This document shows, in pieces, positions 9,347 through 18,176 of a DNA stretch of 64,000 bases. Positions within the stretch are counted from its first letter, which is position 1. Each line of letters starts with the position of its first letter. The notes beneath the pieces were generated by a model that saw nothing but the letters and a program-made list of their open reading frames with translations, was not told the origin of the DNA and did not search any database. Origin of the DNA: Sporosarcina sp. FSL W7-1349 (GTDB lineage: Bacteria; Bacillota; Bacilli; Bacillales_A; Planococcaceae); NCBI RefSeq assembly GCF_038003045.1, contig NZ_JBBOOK010000002.1, forward strand, positions 682,001 to 746,000. Direction: 5' to 3'. Position numbers and translations under genes: made by a program.

Positions 9347-9650
9347 GGATTTCACCGCGTTGCCACCTCATATTGGAGCTCCTTCGCTCCCTCTCGAATG
9401 CACTACTGAAAAAGCGTGCATGCATCCCGTAACGCGGGATCCACGTCCACCTCCAACAGACCGAAAACGGCCGTCATCGGTGACTCTCCTAAGCCCATTC
9501 ACACCCGCTGCGTATCAGTTCCCACCATCCACTGACTCTCTACAATCGCACACCGGTGCTACTCTTCTTATTCATCAATTTCTCAGCTATGCTCTTCTCT
9601 ACTAGACTCATCTGTCCTATGGGCGGCACCGCTCCCGGCACCTTCTACCC
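9301..9650 (-). promoter_or_regulatory. T-box leader responding to uncharged tRNA-Trp
   Basis: Read on the minus strand, the leader has an AGAGAG-type AG box and a GTGGATGGTGGGAA stem I segment (about 9517-9541). The specifier region GTGAATGG carries the Trp codon TGG at 9495-9497, just after GAA as usual for T-boxes. The T-box sequence AGGTGGCAACGCGG lies at 9355-9368, then the terminator. Uncharged tRNA-Trp should pair with TGG and with the T-box bulge, favouring the antiterminator and transcription of trpEDCFBA. This replaces the TRAP mechanism known from B. subtilis. Confidence 0.93.
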
Positions 9651-9676
9651 GTTGACCGAACAAAAAAGTTGTGTCT

Positions 9677-9705
9677 ATCTTATTATGAACTGCTATAATT
9701 GTCAA
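9677..9705 (-). promoter_or_regulatory. Sigma-A promoter of the trp operon
   Basis: On the minus strand a perfect TTGACA (9700-9705) is followed after 17 bases by TAAGAT (9677-9682). Transcription would begin just upstream of the T-box leader. Confidence 0.82.
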
Positions 9706-9735
9706 GCTTTTCTGTTATTCCATTAAAATAGATTT

Positions 9736-9770
9736 GTTTCACATTGAAACGGGCGTTTACTAAAAGAAAC
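9736..9770. promoter_or_regulatory. Paired upstream activator sites of the sigma-54 island
   Basis: Two inverted repeats lie side by side: GTTTCACATTGAAAC at 9736-9750 and GTTTACTAAAAGAAAC at 9755-9770, about 20 bp centre to centre. They sit 115-150 bp upstream of the -24 element of the adh promoter, the normal place for an enhancer-binding protein. Matching pairs occur at 30824-30860 and 36232-36266, and a single copy at 13675-13690. Confidence 0.72.
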
Positions 9771-9883
9771 ACTACTCCTAGGTATATACAGATAATTAAT
9801 CTATTTAAAAACGTTCTATTAAAAGCGTTTATCATACTTTTATTTCACATTTTTTTGTATTGTTTGCAGATTACTTTATTGCT

Positions 9884-9900
9884 TGGCATGTCCTTTGCTT
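9884..9900 (+). promoter_or_regulatory. Sigma-54 (-24/-12) promoter of the adh-aldh-SDR operon
   Basis: TTGGCATGTCCTTTGCTT has the GG at 9885-9886 and the GC at 9897-9898 exactly ten bases apart, fitting TGGCAY-N5-TTGCT. A leader of about 140 bases follows; it includes a perfect palindrome TCTCTTAAGAGA at 9978-9989 of unknown meaning. The 350-base gap before the gene contains this promoter and the activator sites, and no other gene. Confidence 0.88.
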
Positions 9901-10053
9901 AAACAATAATTGACCTAGAAAAGTTGAAAACTCTTGTATGAACAAATTTGAAGCACAGGCATTCATCGTAATAGCAGTCTCTTAAGAGATTATATTATCC
10001 TTCAATGCTACATTCAGTAACAAAAACAAACTTATAAAAGGGTGATTTAGAGC

Positions 10054-11235
10054 ATGTTGCAAAATTTAAATTTCAATTCTTGCCTCCCCGCAAATGTCCG
10101 TTTCGGTTTAAATGTTGTAAAAAATGAACTTCTTCGTGAGATTCAACAAGCAAGGAAAAGCAAAGTGTTCATCGCGACAGACGTCGGCTTAGTTAAGGCT
10201 GGATTAATTGACTCCATTACTGCCCCTTTAACAGAAAATAAAATTGAGACGATCATTTTTTCAGAAGTGGAGCCTAATCCGCGGGCGGAGACTATTATGC
10301 GAGGCGCTGAAGTATATGCGGAAAATGCCTGTGACATGATTTTGGCGATTGGCGGCGGCAGCGCAATGGACTTTGCCAAAGCAGTCGGCGTCGTTGTGGC
10401 GCATACTGGTCATATCCTTGATTTCCGTAGAGGAGGAATAGAGATTACAAATCCGATCCCTCTATTGTTTGCGGTGCCTACAACAGTCGGTACGGGGTCG
10501 GAGGTGACAGCGGTTGCGATTGTGACAGACCATTTGGCAGGTCGGAAATGTGCGGTATCCTCACCAAATCTAATTCCCAAGATTGCCTTCATCGACCCGT
10601 TATTAACAGTTACCCTGCCGCGACATATTGTCGCCGCCACCGCTATCGACGCGCTCGTCCATGCCATTGAAGCTTATACGTCCGTGAGAGCCCACCCGAT
10701 ATCTGACGGACTAGCGTTGCAGGCAATGCGCATGATAACAGAAAATATAGCGGAGAGTTACGCACAGCCAAATAACTTAGAAGCTCGGGCACAAATTCAT
10801 TTAGCAAGCACTCTTGGCGGGATGGCTTTTAGTTTAGCCGGATTAGGCCTTGTCCACTCTTGCTCCCACCCTATGTCAGCAATTTATAATGTGCCACATG
10901 GAGTAGCTAATGCCATTCTCCTGCCGCACGTCGTAGAATTCAACTTAATCTCCAACTATCGGAAGTATGCGGATATTGCCAGGATATTTCGACGAGAGTT
11001 AGTAATGGAAGAAGATCAGACTGCCGCGAATAAACTTCCGGATTTGATCAAATCATTGATTACATCTTTGGAAATCCCGAATGATTTTAGCTACTTAAAT
11101 ATTGACGTGACTGAAGAAGTGATGGAACGGTTGGCTAATGATGCACTGGATGAGCAACGAATGATTTTAGCTAACTCAAGACAAGTGCTCAAAGAAGATG
11201 TTATTAACATATACAACAAAGTGTTACCACAATAA
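10054..11235 (+). CDS. Iron-containing alcohol dehydrogenase
   Basis: The product is 393 aa, a normal length for group III (Fe-type) ADH. It interconverts primary alcohols and aldehydes with NAD(P). Visible motifs are the dinucleotide loop GGGSAMDFAKAVG (near residue 105), PTTVGTGSEVT (near 147), the metal-binding region ALVHAIEAYTS (near 203) and HSCSHPMSAIYNVPHG (near 268) with metal histidines. It is the first gene behind a sigma-54 promoter and is followed after 14 bases by an aldehyde dehydrogenase. The pair would turn a hydroxy compound into an acid. The substrate is unknown. Confidence 0.93.
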   Translation: MLQNLNFNSCLPANVRFGLNVVKNELLREIQQARKSKVFIATDVGLVKAGLIDSITAPLTENKIETIIFSEVEPNPRAETIMRGAEVYAENACDMILAIGGGSAMDFAKAVGVVVAHTGHILDFRRGGIEITNPIPLLFAVPTTVGTGSEVTAVAIVTDHLAGRKCAVSSPNLIPKIAFIDPLLTVTLPRHIVAATAIDALVHAIEAYTSVRAHPISDGLALQAMRMITENIAESYAQPNNLEARAQIHLASTLGGMAFSLAGLGLVHSCSHPMSAIYNVPHGVANAILLPHVVEFNLISNYRKYADIARIFRRELVMEEDQTAANKLPDLIKSLITSLEIPNDFSYLNIDVTEEVMERLANDALDEQRMILANSRQVLKEDVINIYNKVLPQ

Positions 11236-11249
11236 GGAGGAATTTTAGA

Positions 11250-12674
11250 ATGTATATTAATGGACAATGGATTAAAACAGACAAGCAACTGGCCGTTACA
11301 AATCCTGCAACAGGTGAAGTAGTGGATTATGTCGATTTGGTAGGTAGCAAAGAGACAGAGGAAGCGATCCAAGCCGCAGAAGCCGCATTCCCGGCATGGA
11401 CGGCTCTGACCGCAGATCGACGCGCAGCTTATTTAGAAGCAATTGTAGACAAACTCAAAGAAAAGAAAGAACATCTTGCTCAAGTGATTACGAAAGAAAT
11501 GGGAAAATCTATCCATAACGCACGCAATGAAGTTAATGGAGCAATCGCCTTCTTTAAATGGTATGCAGAAGAAGCGAGAAGGGTCTATGGAGAGACGATC
11601 CCAGCATCCGCACCTAACAAACGCATCACCGTAATCCACCAGCCTGTCGGGGTTGTTGCAGCTATTACACCGTGGAACTTTCCTTTATCAATGACAGCAC
11701 GAAAATTGGGCCCTGCTTTAGCCGTGGGCTGCACAGTTATTATTAAACCATCTTCTGAAGCACCTTTATCATCAGTAGAATTGTTTAAAATATTCGACGA
11801 AGTTGGGATTCCTAAAGGAGTAGTGAATTTAACAATTGGCAAATCGAGTGAAATTGGGGACGTCCTTATGCAAAGCAAAGTCGTTCGGAAAGTTTCATTC
11901 ACCGGATCTACAGAAGTGGGGAAAATTTTAATACGTCAATCAGCCGATACAGTGAAGAAAGTTTCGATGGAATTGGGGGGCCATGCTCCGTTCATAGTAT
12001 TTGAGGATGCTGATCTTGATTTGGCTTTAAATGGGGTCGTCAGCAGCAAATTTGCTTCTACAGGCCAACAATGTATATGTGCCAACCGTGTCTATGTACA
12101 CGATTCTATCTATGACGAATTTGCGAAACGCTTTCTAGAGAAAGTTGAACAACTTAAGGTTGGAAATGGGTTAGACGAATCCAATCAAATCGGTTCCATG
12201 GCGAACAAAAGCGGCATTGAAAAAGTAGAAGAACAGGTAGCAGATGCTCTAGAAAAGGGAGCGAAAGTTCTGCACGGCGGCCATAGGCTGACTGAAGGCG
12301 ATTTCGCAGACGGCTATTTCTATTCTCCTACATTGTTGGCTGATGTGACGGACGATATGAAAATTTGCTTCGAGGAAACGTTCGGTCCGGTTGCACCGCT
12401 CATTCGCTTCACCTCAGAAGAAGAAGTGATCCAGAAGGCAAATAATATTGAATATGGGCTTGCCGCCTACTTCTATACAAATGATGTATCGAGAGTATAT
12501 CGAGTTTCTGAGAAGCTGGAGTACGGAATGGTAGGAGCGAATGACAGCAGTCCGTTTACGGTACAAGCACCGTTTGGCGGCGTTAAAGAAAGCGGATTAG
12601 GACGGGAAGGCGGCTTTTACGGGCTGGATGATTATTTGGAAACAAAGTTAGTGTCTGTCGGCATTAAACTTTAA
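11250..12674 (+). CDS. NAD(P)-dependent aldehyde dehydrogenase (succinate-semialdehyde DH-like)
   Basis: The product is 474 aa, behind an AAGGAGG site. It has the family features: ITPWNFPLSM (near residue 140), cofactor loop FTGSTEVG (near 217), general base Glu in MELGGHAPF (near 239) and nucleophile Cys in ASTGQQCICANR (near 273). It should oxidise an aldehyde to the acid. Its closest subgroup by motif is succinate-/glutarate-semialdehyde dehydrogenase, so a semialdehyde is plausible. It is followed by a GTG-started SDR gene, and a second similar ALDH is encoded at 30880-32298. Confidence 0.93.
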   Translation: MYINGQWIKTDKQLAVTNPATGEVVDYVDLVGSKETEEAIQAAEAAFPAWTALTADRRAAYLEAIVDKLKEKKEHLAQVITKEMGKSIHNARNEVNGAIAFFKWYAEEARRVYGETIPASAPNKRITVIHQPVGVVAAITPWNFPLSMTARKLGPALAVGCTVIIKPSSEAPLSSVELFKIFDEVGIPKGVVNLTIGKSSEIGDVLMQSKVVRKVSFTGSTEVGKILIRQSADTVKKVSMELGGHAPFIVFEDADLDLALNGVVSSKFASTGQQCICANRVYVHDSIYDEFAKRFLEKVEQLKVGNGLDESNQIGSMANKSGIEKVEEQVADALEKGAKVLHGGHRLTEGDFADGYFYSPTLLADVTDDMKICFEETFGPVAPLIRFTSEEEVIQKANNIEYGLAAYFYTNDVSRVYRVSEKLEYGMVGANDSSPFTVQAPFGGVKESGLGREGGFYGLDDYLETKLVSVGIKL

Positions 12675-12721
12675 TCCATGCTGGAAGCGAGTAATAGTTA
12701 CTATAAAAAGGGGTTTTTATA

Positions 12722-13468
12722 GTGGGAAGACTTGATGGGAAGGTAGCAATTATTACAGGAGGCGCAAAAGGATTAGGCGCCTCGCATATTAGAAAATTTG
12801 TCGCAGAAGGTGCGAAAGTGGCGTTTACCGATATACTCGAAGAAGAAGGCAAACAGTTGGAAAAAGAACTTGGAAGTCATACAAAGTTTTTCAAGCATGA
12901 TGTATCTAAGCTTTCCGACTGGGAGAATGTTGTAAGAGAGACTGAGGCATCATTTGGGCCCATTCATATTCTTGTCAACAATGCCGGCATGTCCATAAAG
13001 GGATCAATTGAAGAATTATCCGAGGAAGAATATAAGAAAGTAATTGAAGTGAACCAACTATCCATTTTTTTAGGACTCAAAACAGTTCTTCCTTCTATGA
13101 AAAAAACAAAAGGCGGATCCATTGTGAATGTATCATCCATACTCGGCATAGCAGGAAGAGAAAATAGCATTGCCTATGTTGCTTCAAAATTTGCTGTAAG
13201 AGGAATGACAAAAACTGCCGCCCTTGAATTCGCAAAATATAATATTCGTGTAAACTCAGTCCATCCTGGCAGCATTAGAACCGAATTAACGAATCTGGCT
13301 TACAATAGTCAAAAAGAAATTGATGATCGGGCAAAGCAAATTCCGGCACAACGATTTGGCCGCACGGATGAAGTATCAAATATGATATTGTACCTTTCAT
13401 CAGATGAATCAAGTTATTCAACAGGCTCGGAGTTTGTTGTGGATGGTGGATTACTTGCCGAAATTTAG
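12722..13468 (+). CDS. SDR-family oxidoreductase
   Basis: The product is 248 aa. The start is GTG at 12722 behind AAAAGGGG. Classical short-chain dehydrogenase features are the NAD(P) loop IITGGAKGLGAS (residue about 10), LVNNAG (near 84), and catalytic Ser (VSSILGIAG) and Tyr-Lys (YVASK, near 153). The C-terminal SDESSYSTGSEFVVDGG is typical of FabG-like members. It is the last gene of the adh operon, before a strong terminator. It probably acts on a hydroxy/oxo group of the pathway intermediate. Confidence 0.9.
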   Translation: MGRLDGKVAIITGGAKGLGASHIRKFVAEGAKVAFTDILEEEGKQLEKELGSHTKFFKHDVSKLSDWENVVRETEASFGPIHILVNNAGMSIKGSIEELSEEEYKKVIEVNQLSIFLGLKTVLPSMKKTKGGSIVNVSSILGIAGRENSIAYVASKFAVRGMTKTAALEFAKYNIRVNSVHPGSIRTELTNLAYNSQKEIDDRAKQIPAQRFGRTDEVSNMILYLSSDESSYSTGSEFVVDGGLLAEI

Positions 13469-13496
13469 CCATTCCTTTCAATGAGTAAATTTACAA

Positions 13497-13554
13497 GTGA
13501 AACTCCTTTCGTCGTTTGTCTAGTCTACAAACACGATGCGAGGTTCACTTTTTT
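13497..13554 (+). terminator. Terminator after the adh-aldh-SDR operon
   Basis: A long imperfect stem runs from AGTGAA...CGTCGTTTGT to ACAAAC...TTCACT with a short loop, followed by TTTTTT. Confidence 0.85.
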
Positions 13555-13674
13555 CATTTGAGTTATAAGCAGCCTTACAATGGCGGTGGGTGGCGAAAGC
13601 CTTCGTTAAAAAGTCGGATAATCCCTCTTTTATGTTTTTCCTTTCATTCTTGGTCTCCCAATCAATACTCCATT

Positions 13675-13690
13675 GTTTCAAAAATGAAAC
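13675..13690. promoter_or_regulatory. Activator site upstream of the acyl-CoA operon
   Basis: GTTTCAAAAATGAAAC is a perfect 6-4-6 inverted repeat about 160 bp before the -24 element at 13849. It is the best copy of the island's shared motif. A half site GTTTCA lies at 13714-13719. Confidence 0.72.
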
Positions 13691-13846
13691 GTAATGTTGG
13701 AACATACATCAAAGTTTCAGCTTTACTCAATTACCTCGTTACCAAAATAAGTTAATATCCATAACATAATCTTCAAAATGACAATTTAAATAACACTTTA
13801 TTACAAATTAGACTATTAAAAATTTTTCCTTATTCTTTTATTGAGT

Positions 13847-13863
13847 TTGGCACCTGTCTTGCT
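13847..13863 (+). promoter_or_regulatory. Sigma-54 promoter of the acyl-CoA catabolic operon
   Basis: TTTGGCACCTGTCTTGCTTC matches TGGCAC-N5-TTGCT perfectly, with GG at 13849-13850 and GC at 13861-13862. The 480-base gap before 13947 holds the preceding terminator, the activator site and this promoter; no further gene is seen. Confidence 0.93.
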
Positions 13864-13946
13864 TCTAAAGAGAGTGTAACAAGGCTTTGTTGTTAAAAAG
13901 CTCTAGCTTTGACTCATGGAAAGAAATTGGAAGGGGGTAAACTGAT

Positions 13947-16058
13947 TTGAATAATCTAGAAGCGTTATTTAATCCGAAAAGTGTAGCTATTATTGGCGCT
14001 TCACCGGATGCCAAGAAAATTGGCGGAAGGCCTTTAAGCTATCTTCAACGATATGGTTTCAAGGGAGCCATTTATCCAATCAATCCAAAATATGAAGAGA
14101 TTAATGGTCTCACCTGTTATTCAGATATTTTACAAGTGCCGTCACCGGTTGATGTTGCAATTATTGCACTGCCTAGTCAAGTCGTTATTAAGAATCTCAA
14201 GATGTGCGCCTTGCACGGCGTAAAGTCCGTTGTTATTTTCAGTGCGGGTTTTGGAGAGATCGGAGAAGCCGGCAAACAGGAACAAGATAAAATTCTTCAG
14301 ATTGCAAAAGAGCATAATATTCGAGTGCTAGGACCGAACTGTCTTGGACTGTTCAACGTAGAAAGCGGATTTTATGGAACTTTTTCTACGATCCTTGAAG
14401 AGGAAAAGCCTTTAAAGAGTTCTATCGGCTTTGTCAGTCAAAGCGGAGCGTTCGGTTCCCATGTATTTACATTGGCTAGAAAACAAAATATTGGGTTCAG
14501 CTATTTCGTAGCAACCGGAAACGAAGCGGATATTGATGTAGCCGATTGTATTGAGTTCTTGGCGACCGATCCGAATACCAATGTTATTGCATGTTATATC
14601 GAAGGAGTGCAAGACGGGGAGAAATTGATTAAAGCTTTCCAATTGGCTCGTGCTAATCAGAAGCCTGTCGTTGCCTTGAAAGTTGGTCGTACTGAAGTAG
14701 GTATGAAGGCCGCCATGTCTCATACTGGCTCAATTGTAGGCTCAGACCGTGTATTTGACACGATATTCAGCCAAAATGGTGTCTTCCGAGCCGAGACGAT
14801 TGATGAATTTCTGGATGTAACCTATGCCGTTTCCCAATTGCCACCCTTGCAAGGGAATCGAGTAGCCGTATTTACCATTTCGGGCGGCGTAGGAATTTTA
14901 TTAGCAGATCAACTTGCACAGCAGCAGTTTAAACTGCCCGAAACGCCTCCAATGGTTAAAAAACAGTTACAATCAATTTTACCAATTGCCGGAACTCAAA
15001 ATCCAATTGATACAACTGCGCAAATATCCTACCTCCCTAATTTGTTGGAAGACTTTATGGAAGCGGTTTTATCAAGCGGTGAATATGATGCAACCATCGT
15101 CTTTTTAGGATTTGCCGGACTCAAACATGATTCGATCAAAGGCCGTATTGCCTCCTTGCAAAAAATGCGAGACCGATACCCACGTATACCGCAAGTTTCA
15201 GTAACCATTAACAGTCCTGAATCCAGTCAAGCATTCAGCGAAGCAGGCGTATTCGTTTTGCAAGACCCTACTAGAGCAGTGACGGTTCTAAAAGCAATGA
15301 AACAATTTGAAGAGTTCAAAAATGCCCCTACTCCTCGACATATCGAAAAACAAGACATCGATATGACGAAATTGGATACTGTGTTGACTGAATTTGGCAC
15401 CAAACAGTTTCTGCAGCAATTTGATTTGCCGATTACGAACGAGTTTTTAGCCCTTACCGAGGAAGAGGCGGTTATCAATGCAAATAAAATCGGTTATCCG
15501 CTTGTCCTAAAGGGCATGTCGCCTCAAATCCTACATAAAACGGACAAAGGCCTCGTCAGCTTGAATATCCAATCAGAAGAACATGTCATTTCTGAATTTA
15601 GAAAACTAAAAAAGATAATTGAAGACACTGCGGATGCCGCCTTTGAAGGTGTACTGATCCAGGAAATGCTCAAAGGGGATTATACAGAACTATTCGTCGG
15701 CTCGAAGAAAGATCCCATTTTTGGACAAATGGTGATTGTCGGATTAGGTGGTATCTATATAGAAGTCTTAGAGGACATTTCCATGAGGAAAGCTCCTATC
15801 TCTTCAGCTGATGCACGAGAAATGATAGCAGAACTGAAAGCCGGCAAAGTCCTGGAAGCCTTCCGCGGCAAGCCTGCCAAAGACATCGATGAACTGAGCC
15901 AAGTCATCGCTAAGTTCAGTGAACTAATCGTCAGCCTAGATGATGACCTTCTCGAAGCAGATTTGAATCCCATCATGGTTTTCAGTAAAGGGCAAGGTGT
16001 CAAAATCGCAGACGGCTTAATGACATTCGCACAACAAAATAAAATAGCAATTAATTAA
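13947..16058 (+). CDS. Acyl-CoA synthetase, NDP-forming (acetate-CoA ligase family)
   Basis: The product is 703 aa. A TTG start lies behind GGAAGGGGG. Domains in order are a CoA-binding Rossmann domain (SVAIIGASPDAKKIGG, residues about 12-30), succinyl-CoA-ligase-like domains with GPNCLGLFN and SQSGAFGSH, a SHTGSIVGSD segment in the swinging region, and a C-terminal ATP-grasp domain (YPLVLKGMSPQILHKTDKG near 515, IVGLGGIYIEVLED near 600). The family joins a carboxylic acid to CoA with ATP to ADP plus phosphate. It is the first gene of a long operon and would activate the acid before beta-oxidation. Confidence 0.92.
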   Translation: MNNLEALFNPKSVAIIGASPDAKKIGGRPLSYLQRYGFKGAIYPINPKYEEINGLTCYSDILQVPSPVDVAIIALPSQVVIKNLKMCALHGVKSVVIFSAGFGEIGEAGKQEQDKILQIAKEHNIRVLGPNCLGLFNVESGFYGTFSTILEEEKPLKSSIGFVSQSGAFGSHVFTLARKQNIGFSYFVATGNEADIDVADCIEFLATDPNTNVIACYIEGVQDGEKLIKAFQLARANQKPVVALKVGRTEVGMKAAMSHTGSIVGSDRVFDTIFSQNGVFRAETIDEFLDVTYAVSQLPPLQGNRVAVFTISGGVGILLADQLAQQQFKLPETPPMVKKQLQSILPIAGTQNPIDTTAQISYLPNLLEDFMEAVLSSGEYDATIVFLGFAGLKHDSIKGRIASLQKMRDRYPRIPQVSVTINSPESSQAFSEAGVFVLQDPTRAVTVLKAMKQFEEFKNAPTPRHIEKQDIDMTKLDTVLTEFGTKQFLQQFDLPITNEFLALTEEEAVINANKIGYPLVLKGMSPQILHKTDKGLVSLNIQSEEHVISEFRKLKKIIEDTADAAFEGVLIQEMLKGDYTELFVGSKKDPIFGQMVIVGLGGIYIEVLEDISMRKAPISSADAREMIAELKAGKVLEAFRGKPAKDIDELSQVIAKFSELIVSLDDDLLEADLNPIMVFSKGQGVKIADGLMTFAQQNKIAIN

Positions 16059-16074
16059 AAAGGAGAATATAACT

Positions 16075-17310
16075 ATGGATTTCACAATTCCTGAAGATAC
16101 ACAAGAAATTATTAACGCGTTAAAGCAATTTATCGAAAAAGTGGTCATTCCTCTCGAGGAAGAGAACCACGACCTCTTATATAATGAGCGGAATTACTAT
16201 TTGGAAGACGGCCGACGCCATCCAAAGGTAGAGGAACTCCGGAAAATTGTCCGGATGGAATCAGCTAAAGCCGGCTTCTACACAATGCTTGGGGACAAAG
16301 AGCTTGGCGGAGAGCAGCTTGGGCCAATTACTGCCCTTCTCGTTGCCGAAGCCATCAATAAATTCTACCCGAACCGGAAGTTAATCGATCAGGTCATTAT
16401 TCCATCTCCTTTTACAAATGGATTAACCCCTGTATTGCGCGGATTGAAGCCATCATTGAAGGAAAAATATTTGCCGAAAATTGCAAGTGCCGAAGAGACA
16501 CTATGTTTCGGATTGACAGAGCCGGATGCAGGATCCGACGTTTGGGGTATCCGGACGAAAGCAGTTCGCGACGGCGATGAGTGGGTCATTAACGGGACAA
16601 AACAATGGATTTCAAATGCTCCTTACGCGAACTACTGCATGCTGTTCGCTATTACGAATCCAGAACTACATGCACAGCGTAAAGGCGGCATCTCTTGCTT
16701 CTTTGTGGAAACAAAATCGGAAGGATTTACGGTAGATTCCGTAATTGCCACAATGGGATCGCTTGGTGGGGATGCGGCCATCATTACAATTGATAATTTG
16801 CGTGTGCCTCACGAGAATGTCATCGGTGAAGTGGACCATGGTTTCACAAAAGCCATTCACGGGATTAATAACGGGCGTCTCGGTATGAGTGGAAAATGTA
16901 TCGGTTCGGCACAATGGGCACTTAAGAAAGCCGTAGAATACGCACAAATCCGAAAAACTTTCGGCAAACCAATTGCCGAACATCAAATGATCCAAAATAT
17001 GATTGCCGAATGCGCAATGGATATTTATGCAGCACGGAATATGGCTTTGCACTGCGCATGGAAAATCGAAAACTCTAAGAAAACGCCTGCTAAAGAGATT
17101 TCCATGGTGAAAGCATATTGTACGGAAATGGTAGGACGCGTTTACGACAAAGCCATTCAAATACATGGCGGTATGGGACTTTCCAATGAATTGGAGCTGG
17201 AAGCCGGCTATCGAATGGCCCGCCTCATGCGCATTCCAGATGGAACTTCCGAAATCCACCGTCGTACCGTCGCACGTAGCTTGCTAAAAGGTGATTTGAC
17301 ATTCAGCTAA
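16075..17310 (+). CDS. Acyl-CoA dehydrogenase (first of two)
   Basis: The product is 411 aa, with AAAAAGGAG before ATG 16075. This flavoprotein introduces a 2,3 double bond in acyl-CoA and passes electrons to ETF. Conserved blocks are FGLTEPDAGSDVWG (near 145), NGTKQWISNA (near 175), the helix QIRKTFGKPIAEHQ (near 300) and the C-terminal IQIHGGMGLSNELELE, with PDGTSEIHR near 390. It belongs to the class with a long N-terminus and RMARLMRIPDGTSE ending. The neighbouring hydratase supports a beta-oxidation role. Confidence 0.93.
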   Translation: MDFTIPEDTQEIINALKQFIEKVVIPLEEENHDLLYNERNYYLEDGRRHPKVEELRKIVRMESAKAGFYTMLGDKELGGEQLGPITALLVAEAINKFYPNRKLIDQVIIPSPFTNGLTPVLRGLKPSLKEKYLPKIASAEETLCFGLTEPDAGSDVWGIRTKAVRDGDEWVINGTKQWISNAPYANYCMLFAITNPELHAQRKGGISCFFVETKSEGFTVDSVIATMGSLGGDAAIITIDNLRVPHENVIGEVDHGFTKAIHGINNGRLGMSGKCIGSAQWALKKAVEYAQIRKTFGKPIAEHQMIQNMIAECAMDIYAARNMALHCAWKIENSKKTPAKEISMVKAYCTEMVGRVYDKAIQIHGGMGLSNELELEAGYRMARLMRIPDGTSEIHRRTVARSLLKGDLTFS

Positions 17311-17330
17311 TTATAGAGGAGGAACTGAGC

Positions 17331-18143
17331 ATGACACAAAACCAATCTGTAACGGAAAAAGCAATCTTAGTTGAGAAAAAAGGAAAAATTGCTTACATCA
17401 TCTTAAACCGTCCTGAAAAGTTAAACGCCTTGAACCCAGCATTGTTCGAGGAGTTGGATGAAGCGTTGGATTTATTGGAAAAAGACGATTCCGTCAGCGT
17501 CTTGATCATCAAAGGGAATGGAAGAGCGTTCAGCGTTGGATATGACGTAACCAAGTACAATATCCCGACAGTCATTGAAGATAAGAATAAACTTGAAGCT
17601 TATACTCGCCGCTGGATTCGTATTTGGGAATATCCAAAGCCGATTATTGCCCAAGTCCATGGATATGCACTTGCGGGCGGCACACAACTAGTCGCCTGCT
17701 GTGACATCGTCGTGACGGATGAAGATACGCAATTCGGATTCCCTTCCTTGCCGCTTGGCGGCGGCTTTGTCGGCATTTATTGGGGTTGGCATGTCGGGCA
17801 TCAGCGTGCAAAGATGCTTGATCTCACTGCTGGCAGCCGGATTAACGGTAAGGAAGCGGAGCAGTACGGCATCGCAGCAAAATGTGTGCCTGCCGGTCAG
17901 TTGGAAGAGGAAGCTTTGAACATTGCACGCGGCATTGCAAAGACGCCTTTGGATATTTTGAAACTAAAGAAGCAAGCGCATAACCGCATCATGGACTTGC
18001 AAGGATTCCGCACAGGCATTATGTTCGGCCCTGAGCAAGATGCAATCATCCATACTGCGGATGGCATCAAACTAGTACAGCAAAAGATTGAGGAACATGG
18101 CCTTAAAGGGGCAATTCAGTGGTTCAACGAACAGGATGTGTAA
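17331..18143 (+). CDS. Enoyl-CoA hydratase/isomerase family protein
   Basis: The product is 270 aa, with AGAGGAGG before the start. The crotonase fold is evident: IILNRPEKLNALN (near 22), oxyanion loop GRAFSVGYDV (near 63) and the second oxyanion segment HGYALAGGTQLVACCDIVV (near 108). The usual glutamates of canonical hydratases are replaced by PSLPLGGGF, so isomerase, hydrolase or ring-cleaving chemistry is as likely as simple hydration. It lies between an acyl-CoA dehydrogenase and an SDR. Confidence 0.88.
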   Translation: MTQNQSVTEKAILVEKKGKIAYIILNRPEKLNALNPALFEELDEALDLLEKDDSVSVLIIKGNGRAFSVGYDVTKYNIPTVIEDKNKLEAYTRRWIRIWEYPKPIIAQVHGYALAGGTQLVACCDIVVTDEDTQFGFPSLPLGGGFVGIYWGWHVGHQRAKMLDLTAGSRINGKEAEQYGIAAKCVPAGQLEEEALNIARGIAKTPLDILKLKKQAHNRIMDLQGFRTGIMFGPEQDAIIHTADGIKLVQQKIEEHGLKGAIQWFNEQDV

Positions 18144-18176
18144 GAGAGAAACTCTGCCAGAACGGGAGTGTTGTCA

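Noticed and set aside
13520..13755. Small open frames on both strands in the gap before the acyl-CoA operon
   Set aside because: They overlap the terminator and activator site, lack ribosome sites and have no family resemblance.
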